From Pseudomonas sp. GM84 (lineage in GTDB: Bacteria; Pseudomonadota; Gammaproteobacteria; Pseudomonadales; Pseudomonadaceae), in contig NZ_AKJC01000103.1 in the NCBI RefSeq assembly GCF_000282535.1, positions 1 through 45,200 of the forward strand: a DNA stretch of 45,200 bases, in the 5' to 3' direction. Position numbers and translations under genes: made by a program. Below, piece by piece: positions 1-8,217 of this stretch. A model generated the notes under the pieces. It made no database searches and was not told the DNA's origin. It saw nothing but the letters and a program-made list of their open reading frames with translations. Every line of letters begins with the position of its first letter. Within the stretch, counting starts at the first letter, position 1.

Positions 1-79
1 AAGCCGGCTCCCACAGTTGGATCACTGGCCTTGAACGCTGTAAAGCCCCTGTGGGAGCCGGCTTGCCGGCGATGAGGCC
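1..79. repeat. REP inverted pair, left member cut by window edge
   Basis: Positions 1-16 carry the end of one REP copy (AAGCCGGCTCCCACAG). Positions 49-79 carry a full copy in the opposite orientation, beginning CTGTGGGAGCCGGCTT and ending GCGATGAGGCC. The two face each other across about 32 bases. The arm ends in GATGAGGCC, where the internal copies at 9143-9250, 20328-20421 and 24254-24336 have GATAGGGCC. The pair lies just downstream of the stop of the hydrolase gene, so it may end or stabilise its transcript; that role is inferred. Confidence 0.9.
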
Positions 80-88
80 AGTCGAGTT

Positions 89-1081
89 CTACCTGCCCTC
101 GACCAGCCACTGCGGAATCCGCCGCTCCAGGTAGTAAGCCGGATTGCGCAGGCTGCCCTCGACAAACCCCACGTGCCCACCGCGGGCATGCAGTTCGAAA
201 TGCGTCTGAGGTGCCAGCTCGCTGACCGTGGGCAGGCTGTGGCCGGATACGAAAGGGTCATCGACGGCGTGGATGATCAGCGTTGGCGTGCGGTTCTCCC
301 CCAGGTAATAACGGCTCGATGACCGGCGATAGTAGTCGTGGGCATCGCTGAAACCGTTGAGCGGTGCGGTGACCTTGCCGTCGAAGTCCCAAAAGGTACG
401 CAAGTTGCGCAACGGCCCCAGGCGGTCGAGTGCAGCCAGGCCCTCATGATGCCCCTGCGCTCGGAAGTGCTGCTGCTTCGACTGCACATACGCCATCATC
501 TCGCGCATGAAATGGGCCTGATAGACCTTGGAAAAACCTTGCCCGATACGGTCGGCGCACTGGTCGAGGCGAAAGGGCACCGAAACCGCCACCGCCGCTT
601 CCAGCTGGCTGGCACAACCGCTTTCGCCCAAGTATTTGAGCAGTACATTGCCGCCCAGCGAATAACCCACGGCATACAGCGGTGCCAATGGACGTTCGGC
701 GCGCAGGTGGGCGACCACCTCGGCCAGGTCCTCGCTGGCGCCGGAATGGTAGCTGCGGGCCAGCAGGTTGGGCTCGCCCGAGCAGCCGCGCCAGTTCACC
801 GCCACGCTGGCCCAGCCACGCGCCTGCAGCGCCTGCTGCAAGCCTTTGACATAGGGTGAGTGGGACGAGCCGGTCAGGCCATGCAGCACCAGCACCAGCG
901 GCGCATCGGCCAGGTGCGGGCCATGCCAGTCGAGGTCGAGGAAGTCGCCATCGGCCAGCCACAGGCGCTCGCGGTTGCGCTCGAGCGCGGGCAGCTTTCG
1001 CCACAGCGGGCCCCACAGGGTCTGCAAGTGGGGGTTGGACAGGCCGATGGCCGGGCGGAAGGTGGCAGTGAGACTGGGCAT
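89..1081 (-). CDS. YheT-type alpha/beta-fold hydrolase
   Basis: A 330-residue alpha/beta hydrolase of the YheT/EMB8 family, whose members are putative cytoplasmic esterases of unknown natural substrate. The N-terminus has the family-type stretch SNPHLQTLWGPLWRK. The oxyanion-side HGLTG lies at about residues 67-71, and the nucleophile elbow GYSLGG puts the likely catalytic serine at 141. The acid is probably in AVDDPFVSG and the histidine in GGHVGF near the C-terminus, so the triad looks complete. The length is normal for the family. It lies 60 bases downstream of rsmD on the same strand and could be cotranscribed with it. The family assignment is firm; the reaction is unknown. Confidence 0.88.
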   Translation of the reverse strand: MPSLTATFRPAIGLSNPHLQTLWGPLWRKLPALERNRERLWLADGDFLDLDWHGPHLADAPLVLVLHGLTGSSHSPYVKGLQQALQARGWASVAVNWRGCSGEPNLLARSYHSGASEDLAEVVAHLRAERPLAPLYAVGYSLGGNVLLKYLGESGCASQLEAAVAVSVPFRLDQCADRIGQGFSKVYQAHFMREMMAYVQSKQQHFRAQGHHEGLAALDRLGPLRNLRTFWDFDGKVTAPLNGFSDAHDYYRRSSSRYYLGENRTPTLIIHAVDDPFVSGHSLPTVSELAPQTHFELHARGGHVGFVEGSLRNPAYYLERRIPQWLVEGR

Positions 1082-1141
1082 GCTGGGCGACTCGTGTTGT
1101 GCCTGCCTAGAGTGCCATGAAACCTCACCGCCGTATCTGCG

Positions 1142-1756
1142 CTATTGGTCGGTTGAGCTCCGCTGCCACAGCGCGTAGTGCACCTGGCCGGTCTTCTTCT
1201 CGCGGTGCAGGCGCCAGTTGCCCGGCAGTTGCAGGGTCGACGGGGCCGCTTCGCTTTCGGTGTAGATCCAGGCCTGGTCGCGCAGCCACTGGTTCTGCTC
1301 CAGCAGGTTGCAGACATTGGCCAGCAGGTCCTGGTGGAACGGCGGGTCGAGGAACACCAGGTCGAACTGCTGCTTGGCCGGGCCTTGCAGGTAGCGCAGG
1401 GCGTCGGTCTGCAGGATCTGCCCGCGCGGGCAGCGCAGGAGTTCCAGGTTGTTCTTCAGGTTACCGATCGCTGCCGGGTTGCTGTCCAGCGCCACGGCAT
1501 CCTCGGCGCCGCGGGACAATGCCTCGAGCACCAGGGCGCCGCTGCCGGTGAAGGCATCCAGCACCCGGGCGCCTTCGATATGAGGCGCCAGCCAGTTGAA
1601 CAGGGTTTCGCGCACGCGGTCGGGCGTTGGCCGCAGGCCTTCGCCTTCCGGTACCGCCAGACGGCGGCTGCGCCATTCGCCGGCGATGATGCGCAGGTGA
1701 CCCTGGCCCTTGCTTTGGCCCGATTGGGGGCGGGCGGGAGGGTTGGATCTAGGCAT
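1142..1756 (-). CDS. rsmD: 16S rRNA (guanine966-N2)-methyltransferase RsmD
   Basis: 204 residues. RsmD methylates N2 of G966 in 16S rRNA, using S-adenosylmethionine, late in 30S assembly. The sequence shows GEWRSRRL near the start, the SAM-binding motif I VLDAFTGSGALVLEAL and the catalytic motif IV DPPF (FLDPPFHQD) typical of N2-guanine methyltransferases. The start ATG at 1756-1754 shares one base with the TAA stop of the upstream M16 gene (TAATG), which implies translational coupling. Pairing of rsmD with M16 peptidase genes and ftsY is common in gammaproteobacteria. Confidence 0.95.
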   Translation of the reverse strand: MPRSNPPARPQSGQSKGQGHLRIIAGEWRSRRLAVPEGEGLRPTPDRVRETLFNWLAPHIEGARVLDAFTGSGALVLEALSRGAEDAVALDSNPAAIGNLKNNLELLRCPRGQILQTDALRYLQGPAKQQFDLVFLDPPFHQDLLANVCNLLEQNQWLRDQAWIYTESEAAPSTLQLPGNWRLHREKKTGQVHYALWQRSSTDQ

Positions 1757-3240
1757 TAGTGCTCCGGTACGCCGAGCGCTTGCTCGGCAGGTTTGTCAGT
1801 GGGGGCTGGCAGCGGTTTCTGCTGCACGCTTGGGCCAACGGTGACGATCACCAGCTTGTCGGCTGCCAGGTGTTTGTTCATGGCTGTCTTGACCTGCTCG
1901 ACCGTGAGCGCCTGGGACTGCTGCATGAAGTCCTCCAGCCAGGTCAGCGGCAGGTTGTAGAAGCCGATGGCGCCCAGTTGGCCGACGATGCTCGCATTGC
2001 TGGCGTTGGACAGCGGGAAGCTGCCCGCCAGTTCGCGCTTGGCGTCGTCCAGCTCCTGCTGGGTCGGACCGCTTTTCAGGTAATCGGCAAGAATATCTTC
2101 AACCAGCTTGAGCGTACCTTCGCTGAGCTCGGCACGGGTCTGCAGGTTGATCATGAACGGGCCGCGCACCTGCATCGGGCTGAATACCGAGTACACGCCA
2201 TAGGTCAGGCCGCGTTTTTCCCGTACTTCACTCATCAAGCGCGTGCCGAAGGCGCCGCCACCGAGAATCTGGTTGCCCAGCGACAGGGCTGGCCAGTCCG
2301 GGTCCTGGCGGTCGATGCCGAGCTCGGCGAGCATCAGGTGCGTCTGCTTGCTCGGGAAGTCGATGTGGGTGATGCCTGCCTTGGGCGCTACCGGTTGGGC
2401 CGGTGCCGCCAGTGCCGGGCCTTTCGGCAGGGCGGCGGATACCTGGGCGGCAACGGCTTCGGCTTCCTCGCGGCTGAGGTCGCCGACCAGGGCGATCACG
2501 GCGTTGCCGGCAGCATAAGCCTTGGCGTGGAAGGCGCGCAGTTGCTCCAGGGTGATGCCCGGGATGCTCTCGGCAGTGCCATCGCTGGGCTGGCCGTAGG
2601 GGTGGTCGCCGTAGAGCTTGGCGAACAGGGCCTTGCCACCGATCTTGCCGGGGTTCTGCTTTTCATACTCGAAGCCGGCCAGCAGCTGGTTCTTGATGCG
2701 TTTGAGCGCGTCTTCCGGGAAGGTCGGCTGGCCGGCCACCTCGGCGAACAGCTTCAGCGCGGGCTCGCGTTTGTCCTTGGCGCTCAGGCTGCGCAGCGAG
2801 GCCACGGCCATGTCGCGGTAGGACCCGTTGCCAAAGTCCGCGCCGAGGCCCTCGAAGCCTTCGGCAATGGCGGTCACATCCTTGCCGGCCACGCCCTCGT
2901 TGAGCATGGCGTTGGTCAGGCTGGCCAGGCCGGGCGTCTTGCCGTCCTGGCTGCTGCCTGCGGCGAAGGTCACGCGCAGGTCGAACATCGGCAGCTCGCG
3001 GGCCTCGACGAACAGCACCCGGGCGCCTTCGGCGGTGGTCCAGTTCTGGATGTTCAGCTGGCGCCGGCTCGGTGCCTTGCCGTCCAGTTCGGCCAGCGAT
3101 TGCAGGGTGTTGGCCGAGCGGGCGGCACTGCTGTCGGCCTCGGAGTGAGCCGGGCGCACCAGGACGGCGGCCACTGTCACCACCAGCGCGATGATGCCCG
3201 CGCCGATCAGGGTGTAACGTGGTGCGCTGCGATCACTCAT
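1756..3240 (-). CDS. M16 peptidase-fold protein lacking the zinc motif (partner subunit)
   Basis: 494 residues counted from the ATG at 3240 (MSDRSAPRY); a start ten codons further upstream is possible but lies inside the previous gene. One membrane anchor or uncleaved signal spans about residues 12-30 (LIGAGIIALVVTVAAVLV), placing the rest in the periplasm. The M16 fold is recognisable, but the HxxEH zinc site is missing: the equivalent position reads GLASLTNAMLNEG. The C-terminal half keeps the M16 R/Y substrate-binding motif, in SEVREKRGLTYGVYS. It is therefore probably the non-catalytic partner of the upstream active subunit. The two genes overlap by 8 bases (ATGAGTGA), which favours balanced synthesis. 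Substrates are unknown. Confidence 0.9.
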   Translation of the reverse strand: MSDRSAPRYTLIGAGIIALVVTVAAVLVRPAHSEADSSAARSANTLQSLAELDGKAPSRRQLNIQNWTTAEGARVLFVEARELPMFDLRVTFAAGSSQDGKTPGLASLTNAMLNEGVAGKDVTAIAEGFEGLGADFGNGSYRDMAVASLRSLSAKDKREPALKLFAEVAGQPTFPEDALKRIKNQLLAGFEYEKQNPGKIGGKALFAKLYGDHPYGQPSDGTAESIPGITLEQLRAFHAKAYAAGNAVIALVGDLSREEAEAVAAQVSAALPKGPALAAPAQPVAPKAGITHIDFPSKQTHLMLAELGIDRQDPDWPALSLGNQILGGGAFGTRLMSEVREKRGLTYGVYSVFSPMQVRGPFMINLQTRAELSEGTLKLVEDILADYLKSGPTQQELDDAKRELAGSFPLSNASNASIVGQLGAIGFYNLPLTWLEDFMQQSQALTVEQVKTAMNKHLAADKLVIVTVGPSVQQKPLPAPTDKPAEQALGVPEH

Positions 3241-4588
3241 GAGCGGACTCCTCGGGCAGTACATGGGCAACGCTCAGGCGTTCGCGGGTGAAGTAGGTGC
3301 GTGCAGCGTTCTGGATATCCTCGGGGGTGACGCGCTTGAGTTCGTCCAGCTCGCTGTCGATCAACTTCCAGGACAGGCCAACGGTTTCCAGCTGGCCAAT
3401 GGTCGTGGCCTGGCTGCTGATCGAGTCACGGTCGTAGACCAGGCCGGCAATCACCTGTGCGCGCACGCGCTCCAGCTCTTCGGCGCTGGGCGGGGTGGTC
3501 TTGAGTTCGTCGAGCAGCTGCCAGACGCCTTTTTCCACATCGGCCAGGGTTTTCTGCTTCTGCACGTTCGGCGTGGCCGAGATCAGGAACAGGCTGTCGC
3601 CGCGGGTAAAGGCGTTGTAGCTGGACGAGGCGCCGGCCACCAGTTCTTGACCACGTTCCAGGCGCGCCGGCAGGCGGGCGCTGTAGCCGCCGTCGAGCAA
3701 CGCCGAGATCAGCCGCAGGGCGTGCACGGTGCGTGGGTCCTTGGCAGTGGCCAGGCCGGGTACGTTGAAGCCGTAGATCAGGCTCGGCAGCTGGGTGCGC
3801 ACGTGCAGGCTCAGCTGGCGCAAGCCCGGTTCGGCAAGCTCGAGCGGCAGCTTGGCCGGCGGCACGCTGCGTTTGGGGATGGCGCCGAAGTACTTCTGTG
3901 CCAGGCCCTTGACTTCATCGGCGGTGACGTCGCCGACCACCACCAGGGTGGCATTGTTCGGTGCGTACCAGGACTCGTACCAGTGGCGCAGCTCCTCGAC
4001 CTTCATCCGTTCGAGGTCAGCCATCCAGCCGATGGTCGGTGTGTGGTACCCACTGGCCGGGTAGGCCATGGCGCGGAACAGCTCGAAGGCTTTCGAGCTG
4101 GGCTGATCGTCGGTGCGCAGGCGGCGCTCTTCCTTGATCACTTCGATTTCCCGGGCGAACTCGTCAGCCGGCAGGCGCAGGCTGGCCAGGCGGTCGGCCT
4201 CCAGCTCGAAGGCCACCGGCAGGCGGTCACGGGCCAGGACCTGGTAGTAGGCGGTGTAGTCGTCGCTGGTAAAGGCGTTCTCTTCCGCGCCAAGGTCACG
4301 CAGGATGCGCGAGGCCTCGCCGGGACCGATCTTGGCGCTACCCTTGAACATCATGTGCTCGAGCGCGTGGGACAAGCCGGTCTGGCCCGGCGTCTCGTAG
4401 CTGGAGCCGACCTTGTACCAGATCTGCGAAACCACCACCGGCGCGCGGTGATCCTCTCGCACGACCACTTTGAGGCCGTTGTCGAGGATGAACTCGTGGG
4501 TGGGTTGCACATCGGCGGCGAAAGCCATGAGTGGCAGGCAGAGCGTGCTGAGCAGCAGGCCAGCGGCGCGGCGGGCTAGAGCATTCAT
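3233..4588 (-). CDS. Zinc-dependent M16 family peptidase (catalytic subunit)
   Basis: 451 residues. A signal peptide of about 25 residues ends near MAFAAD, so the protein is predicted to be periplasmic. The inverted zinc motif HxxEH is H74-A-L-E77-H78 (GLSHALEHMMFKG), with the distal glutamate ligand about 76 residues on, in IKEERR (E153/E154). The C-terminal domain lacks the RGLxYxxY-type substrate motif and reads RGQELVAGASSSYNAF there; the downstream partner carries the canonical form. This division of labour resembles M16B heterodimers and mitochondrial processing peptidase. The gene starts 232 bases from the divergent ftsY. The family call is secure, the substrate is not known. Confidence 0.92.
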   Translation of the reverse strand: MNALARRAAGLLLSTLCLPLMAFAADVQPTHEFILDNGLKVVVREDHRAPVVVSQIWYKVGSSYETPGQTGLSHALEHMMFKGSAKIGPGEASRILRDLGAEENAFTSDDYTAYYQVLARDRLPVAFELEADRLASLRLPADEFAREIEVIKEERRLRTDDQPSSKAFELFRAMAYPASGYHTPTIGWMADLERMKVEELRHWYESWYAPNNATLVVVGDVTADEVKGLAQKYFGAIPKRSVPPAKLPLELAEPGLRQLSLHVRTQLPSLIYGFNVPGLATAKDPRTVHALRLISALLDGGYSARLPARLERGQELVAGASSSYNAFTRGDSLFLISATPNVQKQKTLADVEKGVWQLLDELKTTPPSAEELERVRAQVIAGLVYDRDSISSQATTIGQLETVGLSWKLIDSELDELKRVTPEDIQNAARTYFTRERLSVAHVLPEESAHE

Positions 4589-4719
4589 AAGGTGTTTAAC
4601 CTGTTCGGCGGCCCGCAGGGTTTAGCGTCGGCGGGCCAGGAGGTGCTAGGATACTGATCCGGTTGCCTGGCGACCATGCCTGTCGCCGTTCTGGCCCCCA
4701 GGCCCATTTAGACAAAACA

Positions 4720-4747
4720 TTGCGCATGAACCAGCCGGATTCAAAAT
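4720..4747 (+). promoter_or_regulatory. Possible sigma-70 promoter for ftsY
   Basis: TTGCGC at 4720-4725 and CAAAAT at 4742-4747 are separated by 16 bases, about 75 bases before the ftsY start, in the 232-base gap shared with the divergent M16 gene. The -10 match is weak and this is only a candidate. Confidence 0.3.
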
Positions 4748-4820
4748 AGTCTGTTCTGCGTTTAGAGAATTCCCGATGCGCCACTGCTGGCCCATCGCTA
4801 CCCTGAGATAGCCGTCTTCC

Positions 4821-6413
4821 ATGTTTGGTTCCAACGACGACAAAAAAGCGCCGGCCGAGGCTGGCGAGAAAAAAGGCCTGTTCAGCTGGTTTCGCAAGAA
4901 GCCGCAGCAACCTGTCGCCGAACAGCCACAAACGCCTGAAGCTCAAGCTGCCGAGCCGGTAGCCGCGCAGCCCGCCGTCGAGCTGCCTGAAGCCGCTCCG
5001 GCAGCGCCGGCGGCTGCCGAAGCCCCTGCTGTTCCTGCTGCCCCTGAGGCGCCGCGCACAGTGCAGTATGAGCCGATAGCGGCCCCTGAGCCTGTGCCAG
5101 TCACTGTCCCTGCGCCAGCCGCCATTCCTGAGCCTGTACATCAGGCCCCTGTGGAAGCGGACTTGCCCGCGAATGCGGAGCCTGCCCCAGCACAGGTCGA
5201 AAGTCCGCCGCCGGTCGTTGCAGCCCCTGAAATCCCGGTTGCTCGCCCCGTTGAGCCGCCCGTCAGCAACCTGGTCCTGCCCGTTGCCGAAGAGCCTGTC
5301 GCCCTGGTCCCTGACCTCGAGCCCAAGGCTCCTCCGGCGATTCCTGAGCGCCCGGCGCCAGAGCCCGTCGCTACCGTAGCTGCGGCCCCGGCAGTCGTAG
5401 AGCCTGTAGTCGCGTCTTCAGCCGTCATCGAGCCTGAGCCGGCTCCGGTGGTCGCTGCCCCTGCCGCCACCGAACAGTCCAAGCCCGGCTTCTTCGCGCG
5501 CCTCAAGCAAGGCCTGTCGAAGACCAGCGCCAGTATCGGCGAGGGCATGGCCAGCCTGTTCCTGGGCAAGAAGGTCATCGATGACGACCTGCTCGACGAG
5601 ATCGAAACCCGCCTGCTGACCGCCGATGTCGGCGTGGAAGCCACCTCGGCCATCGTCCAGAACCTGACCCAGAAGGTCGCCCGCAAGCAGCTCGCCGATG
5701 CCGACGCCCTGTACAAGTCGCTGCAGGAAGAACTGGCCGCGCTGCTGCGCCCGGTCGAGCAGCCGCTGAAGGTCGAAGCGCAGAACAAGCCTTACGTGAT
5801 CCTCGTGGTCGGCGTGAACGGCGCCGGCAAGACCACCACCATCGGCAAGCTGGCCAAGAAACTGCAGCTCGAAGGCAAGAAGGTCATGCTGGCCGCTGGC
5901 GACACTTTCCGTGCCGCCGCTGTCGAGCAGCTGCAGGTGTGGGGCGAGCGCAACCAGATCCCGGTGATCGCCCAGCACACCGGTGCCGACTCCGCTTCGG
6001 TGATCTTCGACGCCGTACAAGCCGCCAAGGCCCGTGGCGTCGATGTGCTGATCGCTGACACCGCCGGCCGCCTGCACACCAAGGACAACCTGATGGAAGA
6101 GCTGAAAAAGGTCCGTCGGGTCATTGGCAAGCTCGATGCCGAGGCACCGCACGAGGTGTTGCTGGTGCTCGACGCCGGTACCGGACAGAACGCCATCAGC
6201 CAGGCCAAGTACTTCAACCAGAGCGTCGAACTGACCGGCCTGGCCCTGACCAAGCTGGACGGCACTGCCAAGGGTGGAGTGATCTTCGCCCTGGCCAAGC
6301 AGTTCAACATCCCGATCCGTTTCATCGGTGTCGGTGAGGGGATCGACGACCTGCGCACCTTCGAAGCCGAGCCGTTCGTCAAGGCTCTGTTCGCCGAGCG
6401 AGAGCACCCATGA
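4821..6413 (+). CDS. ftsY: Signal recognition particle receptor FtsY
   Basis: 530 residues. FtsY is the membrane-associated GTPase that receives SRP-bound ribosomes and hands them to the Sec translocon. Residues 1 to about 215 form the acidic A domain, a low-complexity run rich in Pro, Ala, Glu and Val after a charged start (SNDDKKAPAEAGEKKG). The N domain begins near KPGFFARLKQGL. The G domain has the P-loop GVNGAGKT at 331-338, DTAGR at 413-417 and the guanine-specificity motif TKLDG at 477-481. The E. coli protein is about 500 residues, so this copy is long because of its A domain. Its stop overlaps the ftsE start by four bases (ATGA). Confidence 0.97.
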   Translation: MFGSNDDKKAPAEAGEKKGLFSWFRKKPQQPVAEQPQTPEAQAAEPVAAQPAVELPEAAPAAPAAAEAPAVPAAPEAPRTVQYEPIAAPEPVPVTVPAPAAIPEPVHQAPVEADLPANAEPAPAQVESPPPVVAAPEIPVARPVEPPVSNLVLPVAEEPVALVPDLEPKAPPAIPERPAPEPVATVAAAPAVVEPVVASSAVIEPEPAPVVAAPAATEQSKPGFFARLKQGLSKTSASIGEGMASLFLGKKVIDDDLLDEIETRLLTADVGVEATSAIVQNLTQKVARKQLADADALYKSLQEELAALLRPVEQPLKVEAQNKPYVILVVGVNGAGKTTTIGKLAKKLQLEGKKVMLAAGDTFRAAAVEQLQVWGERNQIPVIAQHTGADSASVIFDAVQAAKARGVDVLIADTAGRLHTKDNLMEELKKVRRVIGKLDAEAPHEVLLVLDAGTGQNAISQAKYFNQSVELTGLALTKLDGTAKGGVIFALAKQFNIPIRFIGVGEGIDDLRTFEAEPFVKALFAEREHP

Positions 6414-7081
6414 TCCGATTCGAACAGGTTGCCAAGCGCTATCCCAACGGCCATGTCGGCTTGCATGAGCTGAGTTTCCGGGCGCGCCGGGGCGAATTCC
6501 TGTTCGTCACCGGCCATTCCGGCGCCGGCAAGAGCACCTTGCTGCGCCTGCTGCTGGCCATGGAACGCCCGACCAGCGGTAAATTGCTGCTGGCAGGGCA
6601 GGACCTGGGGCAGATCAGCAATGCACAGATCCCGTTCCTGCGCCGACAGATCGGGGTGGTGTTTCAGAACCATCAGCTGCTGTTCGACCGCACGGTGTTC
6701 AACAACATCGCCTTGCCGCTGCAGATTCTCGGCTTGTCCAAGGCCGAGATCACCAAGCGGGTGGATTCGGCGCTGGAGCGTGTATCGCTGGTCGACAAGG
6801 GCGATCTGTTCCCGGCCGACCTGTCCACCGGCCAGCAGCAGCGGGTCGGTATCGCCCGTGCCATCGTCCACCAGCCAGCCTTGCTGCTGGCCGACGAACC
6901 CACCGGTAACCTTGACCCGCGCCTGGCCGCGGAAATCATGGGCGTGTTCGAAGACATCAACCGTCTGGGTACCACGGTATTGATTGCCAGCCACGACCTG
7001 GCACTGATCGCGCGCATGCGCCACCGCATGCTGACCTTGCAGCGCGGCCGTCTGATCGGCGATGGGGAGGCCGGGCAATGA
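6410..7081 (+). CDS. ftsE: Cell-division ABC transporter ATP-binding protein FtsE
   Basis: 223 residues. FtsE is the cytoplasmic ATPase of the FtsEX complex, which sits at the septal ring and switches on amidase regulators for septal peptidoglycan splitting. Walker A is GHSGAGKST at 35-43. The ABC signature is LSTGQQQR, with Thr-Gly where most ABC proteins have Ser-Gly-Gly. Walker B is LLLADEPTGNLD and the switch histidine lies in IASHD. It overlaps both neighbours through ATGA junctions, with ftsY at 6410-6413 and ftsX at 7078-7081, so ftsYEX is one translationally coupled unit. Confidence 0.97.
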   Translation: MIRFEQVAKRYPNGHVGLHELSFRARRGEFLFVTGHSGAGKSTLLRLLLAMERPTSGKLLLAGQDLGQISNAQIPFLRRQIGVVFQNHQLLFDRTVFNNIALPLQILGLSKAEITKRVDSALERVSLVDKGDLFPADLSTGQQQRVGIARAIVHQPALLLADEPTGNLDPRLAAEIMGVFEDINRLGTTVLIASHDLALIARMRHRMLTLQRGRLIGDGEAGQ

Positions 7082-8106
7082 GCAATGCACGTACACCAAA
7101 GGTTTCCGAACGGGTCGCACCGAAACCTGCCGACCCGCAGCCTGCGAAGAACAAGCGCGGCGAACATGACGATGATGGCCCGGACTTCCGCACCCTGTTG
7201 CACGCCTGGCTGGAAAGCCACCGTGCCAGCCTGGCCGACAGCCTGCGCCGCCTGGGCAAGCAGCCGATCGGCAGCTTTTTCACCTGCCTGGTGATGGCCG
7301 TGGCCTTGAGCATGCCCATGGGGCTGTCGCTGCTGCTGAAAAACGTCGAGAAGCTCGGCGGCTCCTGGCAGCGCGCGGCGCAGATCTCGCTGTACCTGAA
7401 GCTCGATGCGGGCAGCAAGGAAGGCGAGGCCCTGCGCGACGAGATCAAAGGCATGCCGGGCGTGGCAGATGCCCAGTACGTCAGCCGCGAGCAGGCGCTC
7501 GAAGAATTCCAGCAGCAATCCGGGCTGGGTGAGGCATTGCGCGAGCTCCCCGACAACCCGCTGCCCGGCGTGGTGGTGGTAACCCCGAGCGAAGTCGACA
7601 AGCCGGCGCTCGAGGCGCTGCGTCAACGCCTGGCCGAGCTGCCGCGCGTCGAGAATGCACAGCTTGACCTGGTTTGGGTCGAGCGCCTGGCGGCGATCCT
7701 CAAACTGGGCGACCGGTTCGTGTTCGGCCTGGCGGTCATGCTGATTTCGGCCTTGCTGTTAGTAATCGGTAACACAATTCGTCTACACATTGAAAACCGT
7801 CGCGTCGAGATCGAAGTGATCAAGCTGGTAGGCGGTACCGACAGCTATGTACGCCGGCCTTTCCTGTACATGGGGGCCTTGTACGGCCTGGGTGCGGGCA
7901 TGCTGGCCTGGGGGATTCTGGCGTTTGGCCTGAACTGGCTGAACGAGGCCGTGGTAGGGCTGTCCGGGCTGTATGACAGCGACTTTGCCCTGGGCGGTGT
8001 GCCAGCATCCGATGGTCTGTCGCTCTTGATCGGGGCGGTCCTGTTGGGGTATATCGGTGCATGGATCGCGGTGGCCCGTCACTTGAACGAGTTGGCACCA
8101 CGATAG
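7078..8106 (+). CDS. ftsX: Cell-division ABC transporter permease FtsX
   Basis: 342 residues, four membrane segments. A cytoplasmic, charged N-terminal arm of about 60 residues (KPADPQPAKNKRGEHDDD) precedes TM1 (FTCLVMAVALSMPMGLSLLL). An extracytoplasmic domain of about 120 residues follows, then TM2 (FVFGLAVMLISALLLVIG), TM3 (YGLGAGMLAWGILAFGL) and TM4 (LSLLIGAVLLGYIGAW). FtsX has no transport role known; it passes FtsE ATPase state to periplasmic peptidoglycan hydrolase activators. The start is coupled to ftsE by a four-base overlap. The gene ends 111 bases before rpoH. Confidence 0.96.
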   Translation: MSNARTPKVSERVAPKPADPQPAKNKRGEHDDDGPDFRTLLHAWLESHRASLADSLRRLGKQPIGSFFTCLVMAVALSMPMGLSLLLKNVEKLGGSWQRAAQISLYLKLDAGSKEGEALRDEIKGMPGVADAQYVSREQALEEFQQQSGLGEALRELPDNPLPGVVVVTPSEVDKPALEALRQRLAELPRVENAQLDLVWVERLAAILKLGDRFVFGLAVMLISALLLVIGNTIRLHIENRRVEIEVIKLVGGTDSYVRRPFLYMGALYGLGAGMLAWGILAFGLNWLNEAVVGLSGLYDSDFALGGVPASDGLSLLIGAVLLGYIGAWIAVARHLNELAPR

Positions 8107-8142
8107 TTTTTTCGTGCCAGCATTGACATTTTTTTCATTTTG

Positions 8143-8168
8143 GAACTTGTACCGTCGTTCCGGGTCAA
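8143..8168 (+). promoter_or_regulatory. AlgU/RpoE-like extracytoplasmic-stress promoter of rpoH
   Basis: GAACTT at 8143-8148 is the exact -35 element of AlgU (sigma-E class) promoters. Sixteen bases later TCAA at 8165-8168 fits the -10 class. It lies about 50 bases before the rpoH start. A sigma-70-like -35, TTGACA at 8123-8128, overlaps upstream with a weak -10 (TTGTAC, 8147-8152). Control of rpoH by AlgU is established in P. aeruginosa; its application here is inferred from the sequence match. Confidence 0.6.
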
Positions 8169-8217
8169 TGTTGGCAGCGCTCACAAGGCGCGAGTCTAGT
8201 AAGTCGGAGGTTCTTGA

